Positions 7,495 to 15,317 are shown, counted from the stretch's first letter. The stretch: DNA of 25,055 nt from Halanaerobium sp964649895 (GCA_964649895.1 CAZYRX010000028.1:1-25055); one strand, 5' to 3'. Numbers and translations: made by a program. Notes: generated by a model from the sequence alone, not told the origin.

Positions 7495-7513
7495 ATAAAA
7501 TAGGAGAATTATT

Positions 7514-9187
7514 GTGCTGAAAATAAAGAGTATTTACTATAAAAAAATAATATTTGTACTTCTAATTTCTTCACTGCTAATTATTTTTTCCCCGGCTTAT
7601 TCAGCTGCAGCTGATTCAGAGTACATATTTCGGGCAGATAAAATAACTTTTATGGAGGAGAAGAATATTATAATATTTGCAGGAAATGCTTCATTTAGTT
7701 CAGCTGATTTTATCATTGAAGCAGCAAGATTTGAGGTTGATACAGCTGCCAAAACAGTAAAAGGTGATGGAGATGTAGTGCTCAGCTCTGCTCAAAATGA
7801 GATTTCAGGTAAGAGCTTAGAATATAATTATGAAACTGACCAGGGAACTCTCTATGGTGCAAAAACAGAGATTGGTGAATTAAAAATATCGGGGAGCAGA
7901 TTAAAGATACTTTCTACCTCTCCAGTAGAAGGAGTACTTGATCAGGCTGAATTTACACCCTGTATCAGGGAAGAACCCCACTATCATTTTGAAGCAAAGG
8001 AAATCAGGATTAATCCTGATAATACGGTGGGTATTTACAGCATTGTTCCTCATATTTTAGATGTGCCGGTGTTTTATCTGCCTTATTATTCAGTTACCTA
8101 TGATTCAGAAAATGGAGAACAAAACCTTGTCAGCACTTTTCCTTTTCCTACTATCGGTTATGAGCAGGGGGTAGGGGTAACGGTAGAATTTTCCTATCCA
8201 TATAAATTTAATGATAAGAACAGAGGTAAATTTTATTACTGGAAGGCCGGAAACGAAGAAAAAGATATAGATTTTGAACATAACTATAAATTAACCGATA
8301 AGCTGAGTTTTAAAATCAGCTATAATTATCTTTATGAATATGATACAGAAGATGATGTTATAGATGAAGAGGAAGAAGAGGTTTCAACCTCTATCTATTA
8401 CAGCAGAGACAGGCTTGATCTTGAAACAGGTATATTTAGAGATCTGCTCAAAGATGAAAATAAAAATCTCTATTTTGTTGACGCAGGTTATAGATTTAAA
8501 AGTGGTATCAATGCTGGTCTGCGCCAGGAATATAATCAGGAAGAAAAAACTGCAGAAAAATATGTTTTAAGCGGAAATAGTTGGCCTATTAACTGGAATT
8601 TAAAATATGTAGATGGAGAAAGCTATAATTATTATCCCTATTTAAGCTTAAATTTTCCAGGATTTAATGGTTTTAGCCCTTACACAGCTTTTGGTAGAGT
8701 AGAAAATGGTGGTGTAGAGCTGAATAAATATAGATTTGGTTATAACTTCAGCTATAATTTAAATCTGCCGCTTGGATTTTCCTATCATTTCAGACATAAT
8801 TACAGGCTTGATCATTACCGAAGCGGCTATAGTCAGAATTATCACTACAGAAGATTAAATACAGGTATTAGACATCAAAAGCAGTTAACAGATAAAATAA
8901 CTTTAAATACTGCTCTATTTTATATAGAAAATACAGTTGGGGGAGAGTCTCCACTTCCTGATGATAGAGAAGATGAAGATGAACTTCTGCGGCCATCGCT
9001 CAGCCTTGATTTTAAAGGTGAACTACCAAAATCAGCTTGGCTGCTCGACAGTGATGGAGAATACAATCTCCGCACAGAAGAGTGGGATGAGATAACCTTA
9101 AGGATCAGAAAAAAAGAAGACTGTTTTAATGCTTTTGTAGGTTATGAGTTTATTGATCAGGCAATAGTTTTTGGTTTAGAGCTTTAA
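7514..9187 (+). CDS. lptD: LptD-like LPS assembly protein (OstA domain plus C-terminal barrel)
   Basis: LptD forms the outer-membrane gate that inserts lipopolysaccharide delivered by the periplasmic Lpt bridge. The GTG start has TAGGAG at 7501-7506. The 557-residue protein has a signal peptide (to about 30) and an OstA/LptA-like jellyroll at about 35-130 (YIFRADKITFMEEKNIIIFAG, NEISGKSLEYNYETDQGTLYG). The LptD linker follows, with DQAEFTPC and DVPVFYLPYYSVTYD (184-196), the counterpart of PVFYxPY in proteobacterial LptD. After that come many beta strands with aromatic girdles, ending IVFGLEL. It is shorter than the usual 650-800 residues. It has only two Cys (150 and one near the end), so the two-disulfide plug of E. 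coli LptD is absent. No other lpt gene is in the window. Confidence 0.8.
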   Translation: MLKIKSIYYKKIIFVLLISSLLIIFSPAYSAAADSEYIFRADKITFMEEKNIIIFAGNASFSSADFIIEAARFEVDTAAKTVKGDGDVVLSSAQNEISGKSLEYNYETDQGTLYGAKTEIGELKISGSRLKILSTSPVEGVLDQAEFTPCIREEPHYHFEAKEIRINPDNTVGIYSIVPHILDVPVFYLPYYSVTYDSENGEQNLVSTFPFPTIGYEQGVGVTVEFSYPYKFNDKNRGKFYYWKAGNEEKDIDFEHNYKLTDKLSFKISYNYLYEYDTEDDVIDEEEEEVSTSIYYSRDRLDLETGIFRDLLKDENKNLYFVDAGYRFKSGINAGLRQEYNQEEKTAEKYVLSGNSWPINWNLKYVDGESYNYYPYLSLNFPGFNGFSPYTAFGRVENGGVELNKYRFGYNFSYNLNLPLGFSYHFRHNYRLDHYRSGYSQNYHYRRLNTGIRHQKQLTDKITLNTALFYIENTVGGESPLPDDREDEDELLRPSLSLDFKGELPKSAWLLDSDGEYNLRTEEWDEITLRIRKKEDCFNAFVGYEFIDQAIVFGLEL

Positions 9188-9250
9188 AAAGGAAATTTTA
9201 AACTTTTAAAGAATTATAATAAAAGAAGATACTAAAAAATATTAGTTTTA

Positions 9251-9279
9251 TTGATATACTCAATATTATATTATATAAT
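9251..9279 (+). promoter_or_regulatory. SigA-type promoter of the HIRAN cassette, with an overlapping inverted repeat
   Basis: TTGATA (9251-9256), 17 bases and TATAAT (9274-9279) form a near-consensus promoter. The predicted transcript begins near 9286, almost on the AAAGGA (9285-9290), so the leader would be very short. An inverted repeat ATTGA-TATAC-TCAAT (9250-9264) covers the -35 box and could be an operator. Confidence 0.65.
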
Positions 9280-9306
9280 CATTTAAAGGATAAAAAAATT
9301 GAAAAG

Positions 9307-9630
9307 ATGTTAATTGACAAGAAATATTTTAATCATTATATTAAAGATTGTCAATCTTCTATTAAACTAACGAGTAATAGCGACCCTAGTCAAATAGATA
9401 TGCTGTACTATTTATATCATAATTATGAAAATGTTTATAAGAATTTTCTTTTTGAGTTAAATCAAATAGATAATAAAGTCTTCAGTGAGATAATCGACAA
9501 AATTCCTAATGATTTTATGGCAGAAATAAATAAAATAATTGCACTTAAAATATTAATAAATAGAAAAGAAGTATTGAAAAATATTGCTGAAAAGGAGGAG
9601 AGCAAAAATGGTAATTGCAAAACACGATAA
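9307..9630 (+). CDS. Small protein of unknown function, first gene of the HIRAN cassette
   Basis: I do not recognise this protein of 107 residues. It looks soluble and mostly helical, with no signal peptide and no membrane segment, and is rich in Lys, Asn and Ile. The start is uncertain. The ATG at 9307 is 16 bases from the only good binding site, AAAGGA (9285-9290), while the in-frame ATT at 9298 is at an ideal 7 bases and would add Met-Glu-Lys. G+C over the gene is about 23 percent by my hand count of five lines, against roughly 32-40 percent in lines of neighbouring genes. The 3' end overlaps the start of the HIRAN gene by 23 bases, so the two are translationally coupled. The pairing of a small unknown protein with a HIRAN protein suggests a functional pair, but no activity can be assigned. 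Confidence 0.65.
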   Translation: MLIDKKYFNHYIKDCQSSIKLTSNSDPSQIDMLYYLYHNYENVYKNFLFELNQIDNKVFSEIIDKIPNDFMAEINKIIALKILINRKEVLKNIAEKEESKNGNCKTR

Positions 9631-10312
9631 TGAATTACTACTTGTATGGAAAGACCCTGTAACTAGAAATAGAATTGCTATTGGAAGACTTTGGAAAGAA
9701 AATGAAATATATTTTTTTAGGTATATTCGAGCAGATGAAGATGAAAGAGGAAGTATTGATTTTGCATTAAAAATGGGTTATAAACCGATTAAAATGTTCT
9801 CTGAATTAAGTAAAGTTTATAAAGCCAAAACTTTATTCTCTCCTTTTCTTAATAGATTGAATGGTTCTCAAAGAAATAATAATCCTTTTGAGGTATTGAA
9901 AAAAACTGGTGGCAAATTAAACACAGATACATTAGAATTTATGAGGACTATTGAGGAAAAAGAAGAACAAAGATCAGTTAGTTTTTTTGCTGCAGGTTGG
10001 AGATATTATCAAGGGAAAGAAGCATTATCGGAATTAGAAGAGGGCCAGGAATTATATTTTAAGCATGAAGAAGATAATCTTTATGATGAAAATGCAATTG
10101 AAATTTGGAATCATAATAAAAAGTTTAAATTAGGATATGTGCCATCTGTATACAGTAGATATATTGATAAACTTGTAATTGAAAATAATTATAGTGCTTA
10201 TATTGAAGAAATTTTGCTAGGTAATGACTCTCATAATATTTTGAAAGTTAAATTTATGGGGAAAATGGTGAAACCAAAAATTGAAAATAAAGATCTATCT
10301 TTTACAAATTAA
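9608..10312 (+). CDS. HIRAN-domain protein with a HipA-N-like N-terminal region
   Basis: The start is the ATG at 9608, preceded by AAAAGGAGGAG (9590-9600); an upstream in-frame ATG at 9584 lies before this site. The 234-residue protein has a HIRAN domain at about 125-220: SFFAAGWRYYQGKEAL, LEEGQELYFKHEEDNLYDEN and FKLGYVPSVYSRYI, the order of conserved patches in that fold. HIRAN domains bind DNA ends or stalled forks in HLTF/Rad5 relatives and occur alone in prokaryotes. The N-terminal 85 residues (LLVWKDPVTRNRIAIGRLWK, then LFSPFLNRL) recall the N-terminal segment of HipA-like proteins, but no kinase domain is present. It is the second gene of a low-G+C two-gene unit with its own promoter and terminator. 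A role in DNA transactions or defence is inference only. Confidence 0.72.
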   Translation: MVIAKHDNELLLVWKDPVTRNRIAIGRLWKENEIYFFRYIRADEDERGSIDFALKMGYKPIKMFSELSKVYKAKTLFSPFLNRLNGSQRNNNPFEVLKKTGGKLNTDTLEFMRTIEEKEEQRSVSFFAAGWRYYQGKEALSELEEGQELYFKHEEDNLYDENAIEIWNHNKKFKLGYVPSVYSRYIDKLVIENNYSAYIEEILLGNDSHNILKVKFMGKMVKPKIENKDLSFTN

Positions 10313-10325
10313 ATATTTGAAGATT

Positions 10326-10358
10326 AAAACTGCTGTAATGGCAGTTTTTCTTTTTCGT
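10326..10358 (+). terminator. Rho-independent terminator of the HIRAN cassette
   Basis: AAAACTGC (10326-10333) pairs with GCAGTTTT (10341-10348), and the following T-rich tract TTCTTTTT completes the signal. It starts 14 bases past the HIRAN stop codon and closes the cassette. Confidence 0.85.
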
Positions 10359-10392
10359 TTAAAGAAAAAAATGTAAAAATATTTAATATTAT

Positions 10393-10419
10393 GCAGGAAT
10401 TATTTTCCTTATATAGAAC
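10393..10419 (+). promoter_or_regulatory. Possible SigH-like promoter for the 10483 gene
   Basis: GCAGGAATT (10393-10401), an 11-base spacer and ATAGAAC (10413-10419) match the Bacillus SigH consensus RNAGGAWWW-N11/12-RNNGAAT at every position but the last. The placement, about 65 bases before the gene start, is right. The mismatch makes this tentative. Confidence 0.3.
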
Positions 10420-10482
10420 TAGATAACATAAAACCAATTTAATCTTACAGCTTTGGCTCTATTTATATCAGGGGGGATTTCT

Positions 10483-11193
10483 GTGAAAAATATTGAATTT
10501 CTGATCTTGAAAAGAAAACTGCAGTTTTTTGTTAGCTGTCTGCTGCTCATCTATTTTCTATGTCTTTTTAGTTCTTCTCTTTCTGCAAGCAGATATCAGC
10601 CAGAAATAACAGGGAGTTTTGAGAGTGGTGATAAGCTCTATACAGACCCGGGTGAACTTGATGCTGAGGAAAGTGATAGAGTTGATTATTATCGTTATGA
10701 TAAAGAATGGCTTAAATATCGGCAGAAGCTTGCAGTAGGAGAATACTATTATTTAAAAGTACAGAGGCAGAAGCGAATTTATGAAAACAGCAGCACTTAT
10801 GATAATTTGAACCAGGAAATTCAGGGGAATTATACATTTTATTTAAATGATAAGCTGAGAAACAGATTTAAATTATTATTTAGAGATAAGGACTATTTAT
10901 CTGCAGACTACAAATCTTATCAGGTAAAAAGACTGCAGTATACACTCCAGTATGAATATAATGATTTCCATGATTATGAACTTATCCTGCAGAAACAGTG
11001 GACAGAATATCAGGAAAGTACAGAAAATAATTATAATTCTGAGAGGATTGCGTTAAATTGGGGCTGGAAGATTAATGATAGGCTGAGTATTGACAGTCAA
11101 GTTCAAATCGATAGACAGCTCAATGATAGTGAATCGGAAAGCACAGACAAATATGGGCGCAGGTTTTCGTTGAAATTCAAATACAAATTATAA
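10483..11193 (+). CDS. Secreted protein, probable outer-membrane beta barrel
   Basis: I choose the GTG at 10483 because GGGGGG at 10471-10476 stands at the right distance; the frame can be read from a TTG at 10453, but the site would then be inside the gene. The 236-residue product starts with a basic stretch and a hydrophobic signal segment (FFVSCLLLIYFLCLFSSSLSAS). The mature part is rich in Tyr, Arg, Asp and Lys and shows regular strands about ten residues long (GEYYYLKVQRQKRIYEN, GNYTFYLNDKLRNRFKLLF, LQYTLQYEYNDFHDYELIL, RFSLKFKYKL). It ends in Leu rather than Phe, like the LptD-like protein. It could be a 10-12-strand barrel, but no family is recognised and no partner gene adjoins it. 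A perfect 20-base palindrome follows its stop codon. Confidence 0.65.
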   Translation: MKNIEFLILKRKLQFFVSCLLLIYFLCLFSSSLSASRYQPEITGSFESGDKLYTDPGELDAEESDRVDYYRYDKEWLKYRQKLAVGEYYYLKVQRQKRIYENSSTYDNLNQEIQGNYTFYLNDKLRNRFKLLFRDKDYLSADYKSYQVKRLQYTLQYEYNDFHDYELILQKQWTEYQESTENNYNSERIALNWGWKINDRLSIDSQVQIDRQLNDSESESTDKYGRRFSLKFKYKL

Positions 11194-11194
11194 T

Positions 11195-11214
11195 TAAACT
11201 TATATATAAGTTTA
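11195..11214. repeat. Perfect 20-base A+T-rich palindrome after the 10483 gene
   Basis: TAAACTTATA and its exact reverse complement TATAAGTTTA stand directly after the stop codon. No T tract follows, so it is a weak terminator at best. It could also be a protein-binding site. Confidence 0.5.
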
Positions 11215-11307
11215 GTACTCAACTTTTATCTGCTAATAATTGGATATAAATAAACAGACTTTTAATATAAGCATATTATTCCATCACTTTATTATGGAAA
11301 ATATTTG

Positions 11308-11316
11308 TGATATAAT
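11308..11316 (+). promoter_or_regulatory. Extended -10 promoter for the phospho-sugar mutase
   Basis: TGATATAAT places TG one base before a perfect TATAAT (11311-11316). The box 17 bases upstream (TTTATT) is a poor -35. The predicted transcript starts near 11323, about 55 bases before the gene. Confidence 0.5.
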
Positions 11317-11376
11317 ATTTTCTATAAGGCAGAAAAAATTATTGTGTATATAAATCAACAAAGGAGTTGATCAATT

Positions 11377-13122
11377 TTGAATTATAAGTCCAAATATCGG
11401 GATTGGCTTGTAAGCGATTACTTTGATGAAGAAACCAAAGAAGAACTTGAGGCAATCAAAGATGATGAAACAGAAATAGAAGATCGTTTTTATAAAAATC
11501 TAGAATTTGGAACTGGTGGTATGAGAGGTAAAATGGGTGCTGGTACTAATAGAATAAACAAATATATTGTTAGAAAAGCAACTCAGGGACTTGCAAACTA
11601 CATTATCAATTACAGTGATGATGGTAAAGATAAAGGTGTAGTAATTGCTCATGATTCAAGACATAATTCTCCGGAATTTTCTCTGGAGGCAGCACTGGTA
11701 TTAGCTGCAAATGGAATTCGAACATATTTATTTGACGGCATGAGAACAACACCTGAACTGTCCTTTGCAGTTAGAGAACTTGGGGCAGTTGGTGGAATAG
11801 TAATAACAGCAAGCCATAATCCACCAGAATATAATGGATATAAACTATACTGGGAAGATGGAGGCCAGGTAGTTCCAGAACAGGCAAGAGATATAATAGC
11901 TGAAATCGAAGAGATTGATGATTTTTCTATTGTTAAGACCATTGAAGAGGATGAAGCATTAGAGCAGGGTCTATTAGAATATATCGGTGAAGAAGTAGAT
12001 AAAAAATATCAGAAGACCGTTATTGATTCTCTACCTGACAAAGAGCTCGCAGCTGGAAAAGGTGGAGACTTAAATATTGTCTATACACCACTACATGGGA
12101 CAGGAAGCACAGCAGTTCCAGCTGTTTTAGAAAAACTTGGGTTCAGCAGTCTTTATGTTGTAGAAGAACAGGCGGATGGGGATTCTGATTTTTCTACCGT
12201 TGAAAGTCCAAATCCAGAAGATCGTTCAGCTTTTAAGCTGGCTTTAGAACTTGCAAAAGAAAAGAATGCAGATTTAGTTATCGCTACTGATCCTGACTGT
12301 GACCGGATGGCCCCGGTTGTAAAGGATGAGAATGGCGAATATAAGGCTTTAAATGGTAATGAAACTGGGGTTTTACTTGCTGATTATCTGCTTCAGAGCA
12401 GTAAAGAAGCAGGAGAACTACCTGATAATGGTGTGATCATTAAATCTATTGTTTCTACAGAAATGGTGAGAGAGGTTGCAGCTGAGTATGATGTAGAAGT
12501 AATGGATGTGCTCACAGGTTTTAAATTTATCGGTGAAAAGATAACTGAATTTGAAAACAGTGGTGAAAAAGAATTTATTCTCGGTTTTGAAGAAAGCCTC
12601 GGTTATCTGATCGGTAAATATGCCAGAGATAAAGATGCAGTTGTGGCGGCTGCTTTAACAGCGATTATGACCTTAAAATATCTTGAAGAAGGAAAAACAT
12701 TATTTGACAGACTTGCAGAATTAAGAGATAAATATGGTTACTTTTTGGAAGACCTTGAGTCAAAACGACTCGAAGGTAAAGAGGGACAGGAAATCATAGA
12801 AAAAACTATTGCTTCATTAAGAGAACAGAGCCCAGAAAAAATTGCGGGACGCAAAGTTCTTGTAGCAAAAGATTTTAGAGAGTCTAAAACCGTTTATGTT
12901 GAGGAAAATAGAGAAGAAGAACTGAAACTTCCTAAATCAAATGTTCTGCAGTATTCTCTTGAGGGTGATGCTAAATTAACAATTAGGCCTTCAGGTACTG
13001 AGCCAAAACTTAAATTCTATTTTGCCGTAAGAGAAAAAAACCAGGCTGAAGCAGAAAAAGCCCTGGCAGAATTTAAAGAAAAAGTAATGGCTGAAATCGA
13101 AGAGATAATGGACAGCTTTTAA
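11377..13122 (+). CDS. Phospho-sugar mutase (phosphoglucomutase/phosphomannomutase)
   Basis: The enzyme moves a phosphate between C6 and C1 of a hexose, probably glucose. It belongs to the alpha-D-phosphohexomutase superfamily and is 581 residues long, the size of the Bacillus PgcA type. Four landmarks are visible: the phosphoserine loop GGIVITASHNPPEYNGYK with Ser146, the metal loop ATDPDCDRM (305-310, with Cys where many have Ala), the sugar-binding loop GFEESLGY (403-410) and the phosphate-binding loop RPSGTEPK (537-544). The start is a TTG with AAGGAG at 11361-11366, 10 bases upstream. It is transcribed alone from an extended -10 promoter and has a strong terminator. With galU 2.2 kb downstream it would supply glucose-1-phosphate and then UDP-glucose for LPS or other glycans. 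Substrate preference is inferred. Confidence 0.9.
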   Translation: MNYKSKYRDWLVSDYFDEETKEELEAIKDDETEIEDRFYKNLEFGTGGMRGKMGAGTNRINKYIVRKATQGLANYIINYSDDGKDKGVVIAHDSRHNSPEFSLEAALVLAANGIRTYLFDGMRTTPELSFAVRELGAVGGIVITASHNPPEYNGYKLYWEDGGQVVPEQARDIIAEIEEIDDFSIVKTIEEDEALEQGLLEYIGEEVDKKYQKTVIDSLPDKELAAGKGGDLNIVYTPLHGTGSTAVPAVLEKLGFSSLYVVEEQADGDSDFSTVESPNPEDRSAFKLALELAKEKNADLVIATDPDCDRMAPVVKDENGEYKALNGNETGVLLADYLLQSSKEAGELPDNGVIIKSIVSTEMVREVAAEYDVEVMDVLTGFKFIGEKITEFENSGEKEFILGFEESLGYLIGKYARDKDAVVAAALTAIMTLKYLEEGKTLFDRLAELRDKYGYFLEDLESKRLEGKEGQEIIEKTIASLREQSPEKIAGRKVLVAKDFRESKTVYVEENREEELKLPKSNVLQYSLEGDAKLTIRPSGTEPKLKFYFAVREKNQAEAEKALAEFKEKVMAEIEEIMDSF

Positions 13123-13182
13123 TCACAGCATCAGAATTTAGTATTCTTTAATATTCTAATAAAATATAAAATAAAACTGGAT

Positions 13183-13207
13183 AAGGGAGCTCAGGCTCCC
13201 TTTTCTT
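13183..13207 (+). terminator. Rho-independent terminator after the mutase gene
   Basis: AAGGGAGC (13183-13190) pairs with GCTCCCTT (13195-13202) around TCAG, followed by TTCTT. It lies 60 bases past the stop codon. Confidence 0.85.
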
Positions 13208-13216
13208 CAACTTTAA

Positions 13217-13225
13217 TGATATAAT
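13217..13225 (+). promoter_or_regulatory. Extended -10 promoter for the patatin gene
   Basis: TGATATAAT gives an extended -10 with a perfect TATAAT at 13220-13225. A -35 region would fall on the preceding terminator stem and shows no consensus. The predicted start is about 55 bases before the gene. Confidence 0.45.
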
Positions 13226-13286
13226 TAATATAAGAAGAGGCCAGTATTTCTTCTTTTATGATCTGAAAAGAAGAGGAGTGATTTGT

Positions 13287-15170
13287 TTGAAAAAATCGAT
13301 TTTATTTGTTATTTTAATTATTGGCCTGGCTGTTCTTTTTTCTCTGCCAGTGCTTGCTCAGACAGAAGGTGATCAGACTGATATTACTGGAAAAAACACT
13401 AAACAGATAGAATTTGATGGTGAAATTTACCTGGTCAAAGGTTATGACTATTTTCAGGAACGAATTCAGCAGAATGAAAGACCTATTGTTGGAGTTGCCT
13501 TATCAGGTGGTGGGGCCAGAGCGATTGCAAATTTGGGTGTTCTCAAAGCACTGGTTGAAAATGATATTCCAATTGATTTAATTACAGGTACAAGTATGGG
13601 CTCAATTATCGGAAGTCTTTACAGTAGTGGGCTTTCTATTGAGCAAATAGAAGAAATTATCACCAATTTACCATTTTCCAGTCTCTTTAATTTTGGCATT
13701 GGTGGTGGGCTGCTTAATACAAAAAAGTTAAATATTTTCATGGAAGAAGTTATTCCAAATAAAAGTTTAGAAGATTTTTTGATACCAACTGCCCAGCTGA
13801 GTTTTGACTTAAAAGAGGGGAAAAAGTTCTTGATTGCAGAGGGCTATATTTCTGATGTGCTTCAGGCAACTTACTCTATACCCGGCTACTTCCCTATTCA
13901 TTCAGAGGGTGAACACTATTTCATGGATGCCGGAATCCTTGAACCTTCACCTGCTAAGTCAGCAGAATTAATGGGGGCTGATTATGTAATAGCTACAATA
14001 ACTCCTGAAGCCGAAAAAACTGGGGATTACAGTGGAGCCTTCCAGTCAAGTTCACGCTTTATGCAGATACTTCAGAACCAAAATTCAGAAAGAATTTTGG
14101 AAAATTACGCAGATTTTGTAATAGAATCAGATGTAAAAAGCTACACATTTATGGACTTTAATTATGCAAATAGATTGATAGATATCGGTTATAATGAGGC
14201 TCTTCAAAACATTGATAAGCTAAAAAAAGAGCTGGCAGTACTTGGAAAAGAACCAGTTCAATATGAAGAAAGACCCTATTATGATGTAGATGATCTGCTC
14301 AGAGATGTGGAGTTTGATCGGATAGTTACAGAAGAAAGTTCAATCAGCCCCATAATCTATTATGGGAGAGATTATTCTTTTTTCAAACAGGAGCTAATTA
14401 GAACACCTCTTAATAGTTTTCAGGTAGGTGTGAATTTTAAAAGAAATAAGCTAGATCTTTCAATGCTGGGCTCAGATGATTGGGATAAGGGCTATGAAGC
14501 AGCTTTTAGAATTACAAAACTGACAGACAGTCTCGATTATATTTTAAAATATCAGAATATATATGCTAGTCCCTATGAGGATAATTATGAAACTGAAATA
14601 AAGTACTTTGGACCGAGATATAATCTTTCTGCCGGTTTTGGCAGGAGAAATGATGAGGATTATCTGCTCTTTGGTAATGATTTTCGCTATCTAGGTAAAG
14701 ATTTTCAGTGGCAGACAGAAAATAATGTATTTTATCTTCAGGATGATGGTGAATTTAAGTTTCTAAGTTCTCAGATAATAAATTATGATTTTACAAGGTC
14801 CTGGAGTATTGCGGCAGAACTTGTCTATAACAATACTGATATTGCAGAATCACCAATTATCTATAAGGGTCAGGAATTAGAGGCTCTGCAGGCGGAATTT
14901 CAGTCGAGTCTGCGCTTCAACTATAATTACAATCTCCAGATTCCTTTTCAGCTGCTCAACTTTTTTCAGATGACTGATATTGGTGGTTATCTCTTCGCAG
15001 ATTATTATCATGAAGGGAACTGGAAAGATGGTGCGATTGCTGTTGGCCCTGCCTTTAATGCAAAACTTTATTTATTAGGCTTAAAACCAATTGAACTGGA
15101 TCTTTTTGCAGCACATGACTTTGAAATAGATGATCAGCGCTATGGTATTCAGTTCAGCTACAGTTTTTAA
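13287..15170 (+). CDS. Patatin-like phospholipase with C-terminal outer-membrane barrel (type Vd-like)
   Basis: I favour the TTG at 13287: GGAG at 13275-13278 lies 8 bases upstream and the signal peptide (KKSILFVILIIGLAVLF, cut after VLA) begins there. A GTG at 13278 overlaps the site. In the 627-residue product the patatin domain spans about 65-300. It has the oxyanion loop GVALSGGGARAIANLG, the nucleophile elbow GTSMGS (Ser103) and the dyad Asp in MDAGILEPSP (Asp214; most patatins have DGG or DGA, here DAG). A short linker near 320-345 leads to about 280 residues of beta-strand pattern ending RYGIQFSYSF. This matches the layout of PlpD of Pseudomonas, in which a barrel of the Omp85 kin carries the lipase out. 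A full POTRA domain is not obvious. Likely role: phospholipid cleavage at the cell surface or periplasm. Confidence 0.85.
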   Translation: MKKSILFVILIIGLAVLFSLPVLAQTEGDQTDITGKNTKQIEFDGEIYLVKGYDYFQERIQQNERPIVGVALSGGGARAIANLGVLKALVENDIPIDLITGTSMGSIIGSLYSSGLSIEQIEEIITNLPFSSLFNFGIGGGLLNTKKLNIFMEEVIPNKSLEDFLIPTAQLSFDLKEGKKFLIAEGYISDVLQATYSIPGYFPIHSEGEHYFMDAGILEPSPAKSAELMGADYVIATITPEAEKTGDYSGAFQSSSRFMQILQNQNSERILENYADFVIESDVKSYTFMDFNYANRLIDIGYNEALQNIDKLKKELAVLGKEPVQYEERPYYDVDDLLRDVEFDRIVTEESSISPIIYYGRDYSFFKQELIRTPLNSFQVGVNFKRNKLDLSMLGSDDWDKGYEAAFRITKLTDSLDYILKYQNIYASPYEDNYETEIKYFGPRYNLSAGFGRRNDEDYLLFGNDFRYLGKDFQWQTENNVFYLQDDGEFKFLSSQIINYDFTRSWSIAAELVYNNTDIAESPIIYKGQELEALQAEFQSSLRFNYNYNLQIPFQLLNFFQMTDIGGYLFADYYHEGNWKDGAIAVGPAFNAKLYLLGLKPIELDLFAAHDFEIDDQRYGIQFSYSF

Positions 15171-15212
15171 AATACAGCTTCATAAATCAAGTGAGCGAAT
15201 TGATTTTCTCTT

Positions 15213-15231
15213 AGCCAAGCAGCTGGCTTTC
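15213..15231 (+). terminator. Possible weak terminator after the patatin gene
   Basis: AGCCA (15213-15217) pairs with TGGCT (15224-15228) around AGCAGC and is followed by only three T. The 147 bases between the patatin gene and galU hold nothing else distinct. Confidence 0.25.
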
Positions 15232-15317
15232 ATGAAAAGTGAAAAAGTTAACTTTAATTTAGTTAAATAACTTGAGATTGCAAATTAGAATCATAAAAAT
15301 TATTTGGGGAGAGTGGT

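Noticed and set aside
8364..8570. 68-codon frame inside lptD
   Set aside because: It is a shadow in another frame of a well supported gene, Lys/Arg-rich without domain features.
9307..10312. Classical HipBA toxin-antitoxin module
   Set aside because: The second protein has a HipA-N-like start, but no kinase domain, and the first has no visible helix-turn-helix like HipB.
11649..11942. Minus-strand frame opposite the mutase
   Set aside because: It covers the conserved Ser loop of the mutase on the other strand and has no start signal.
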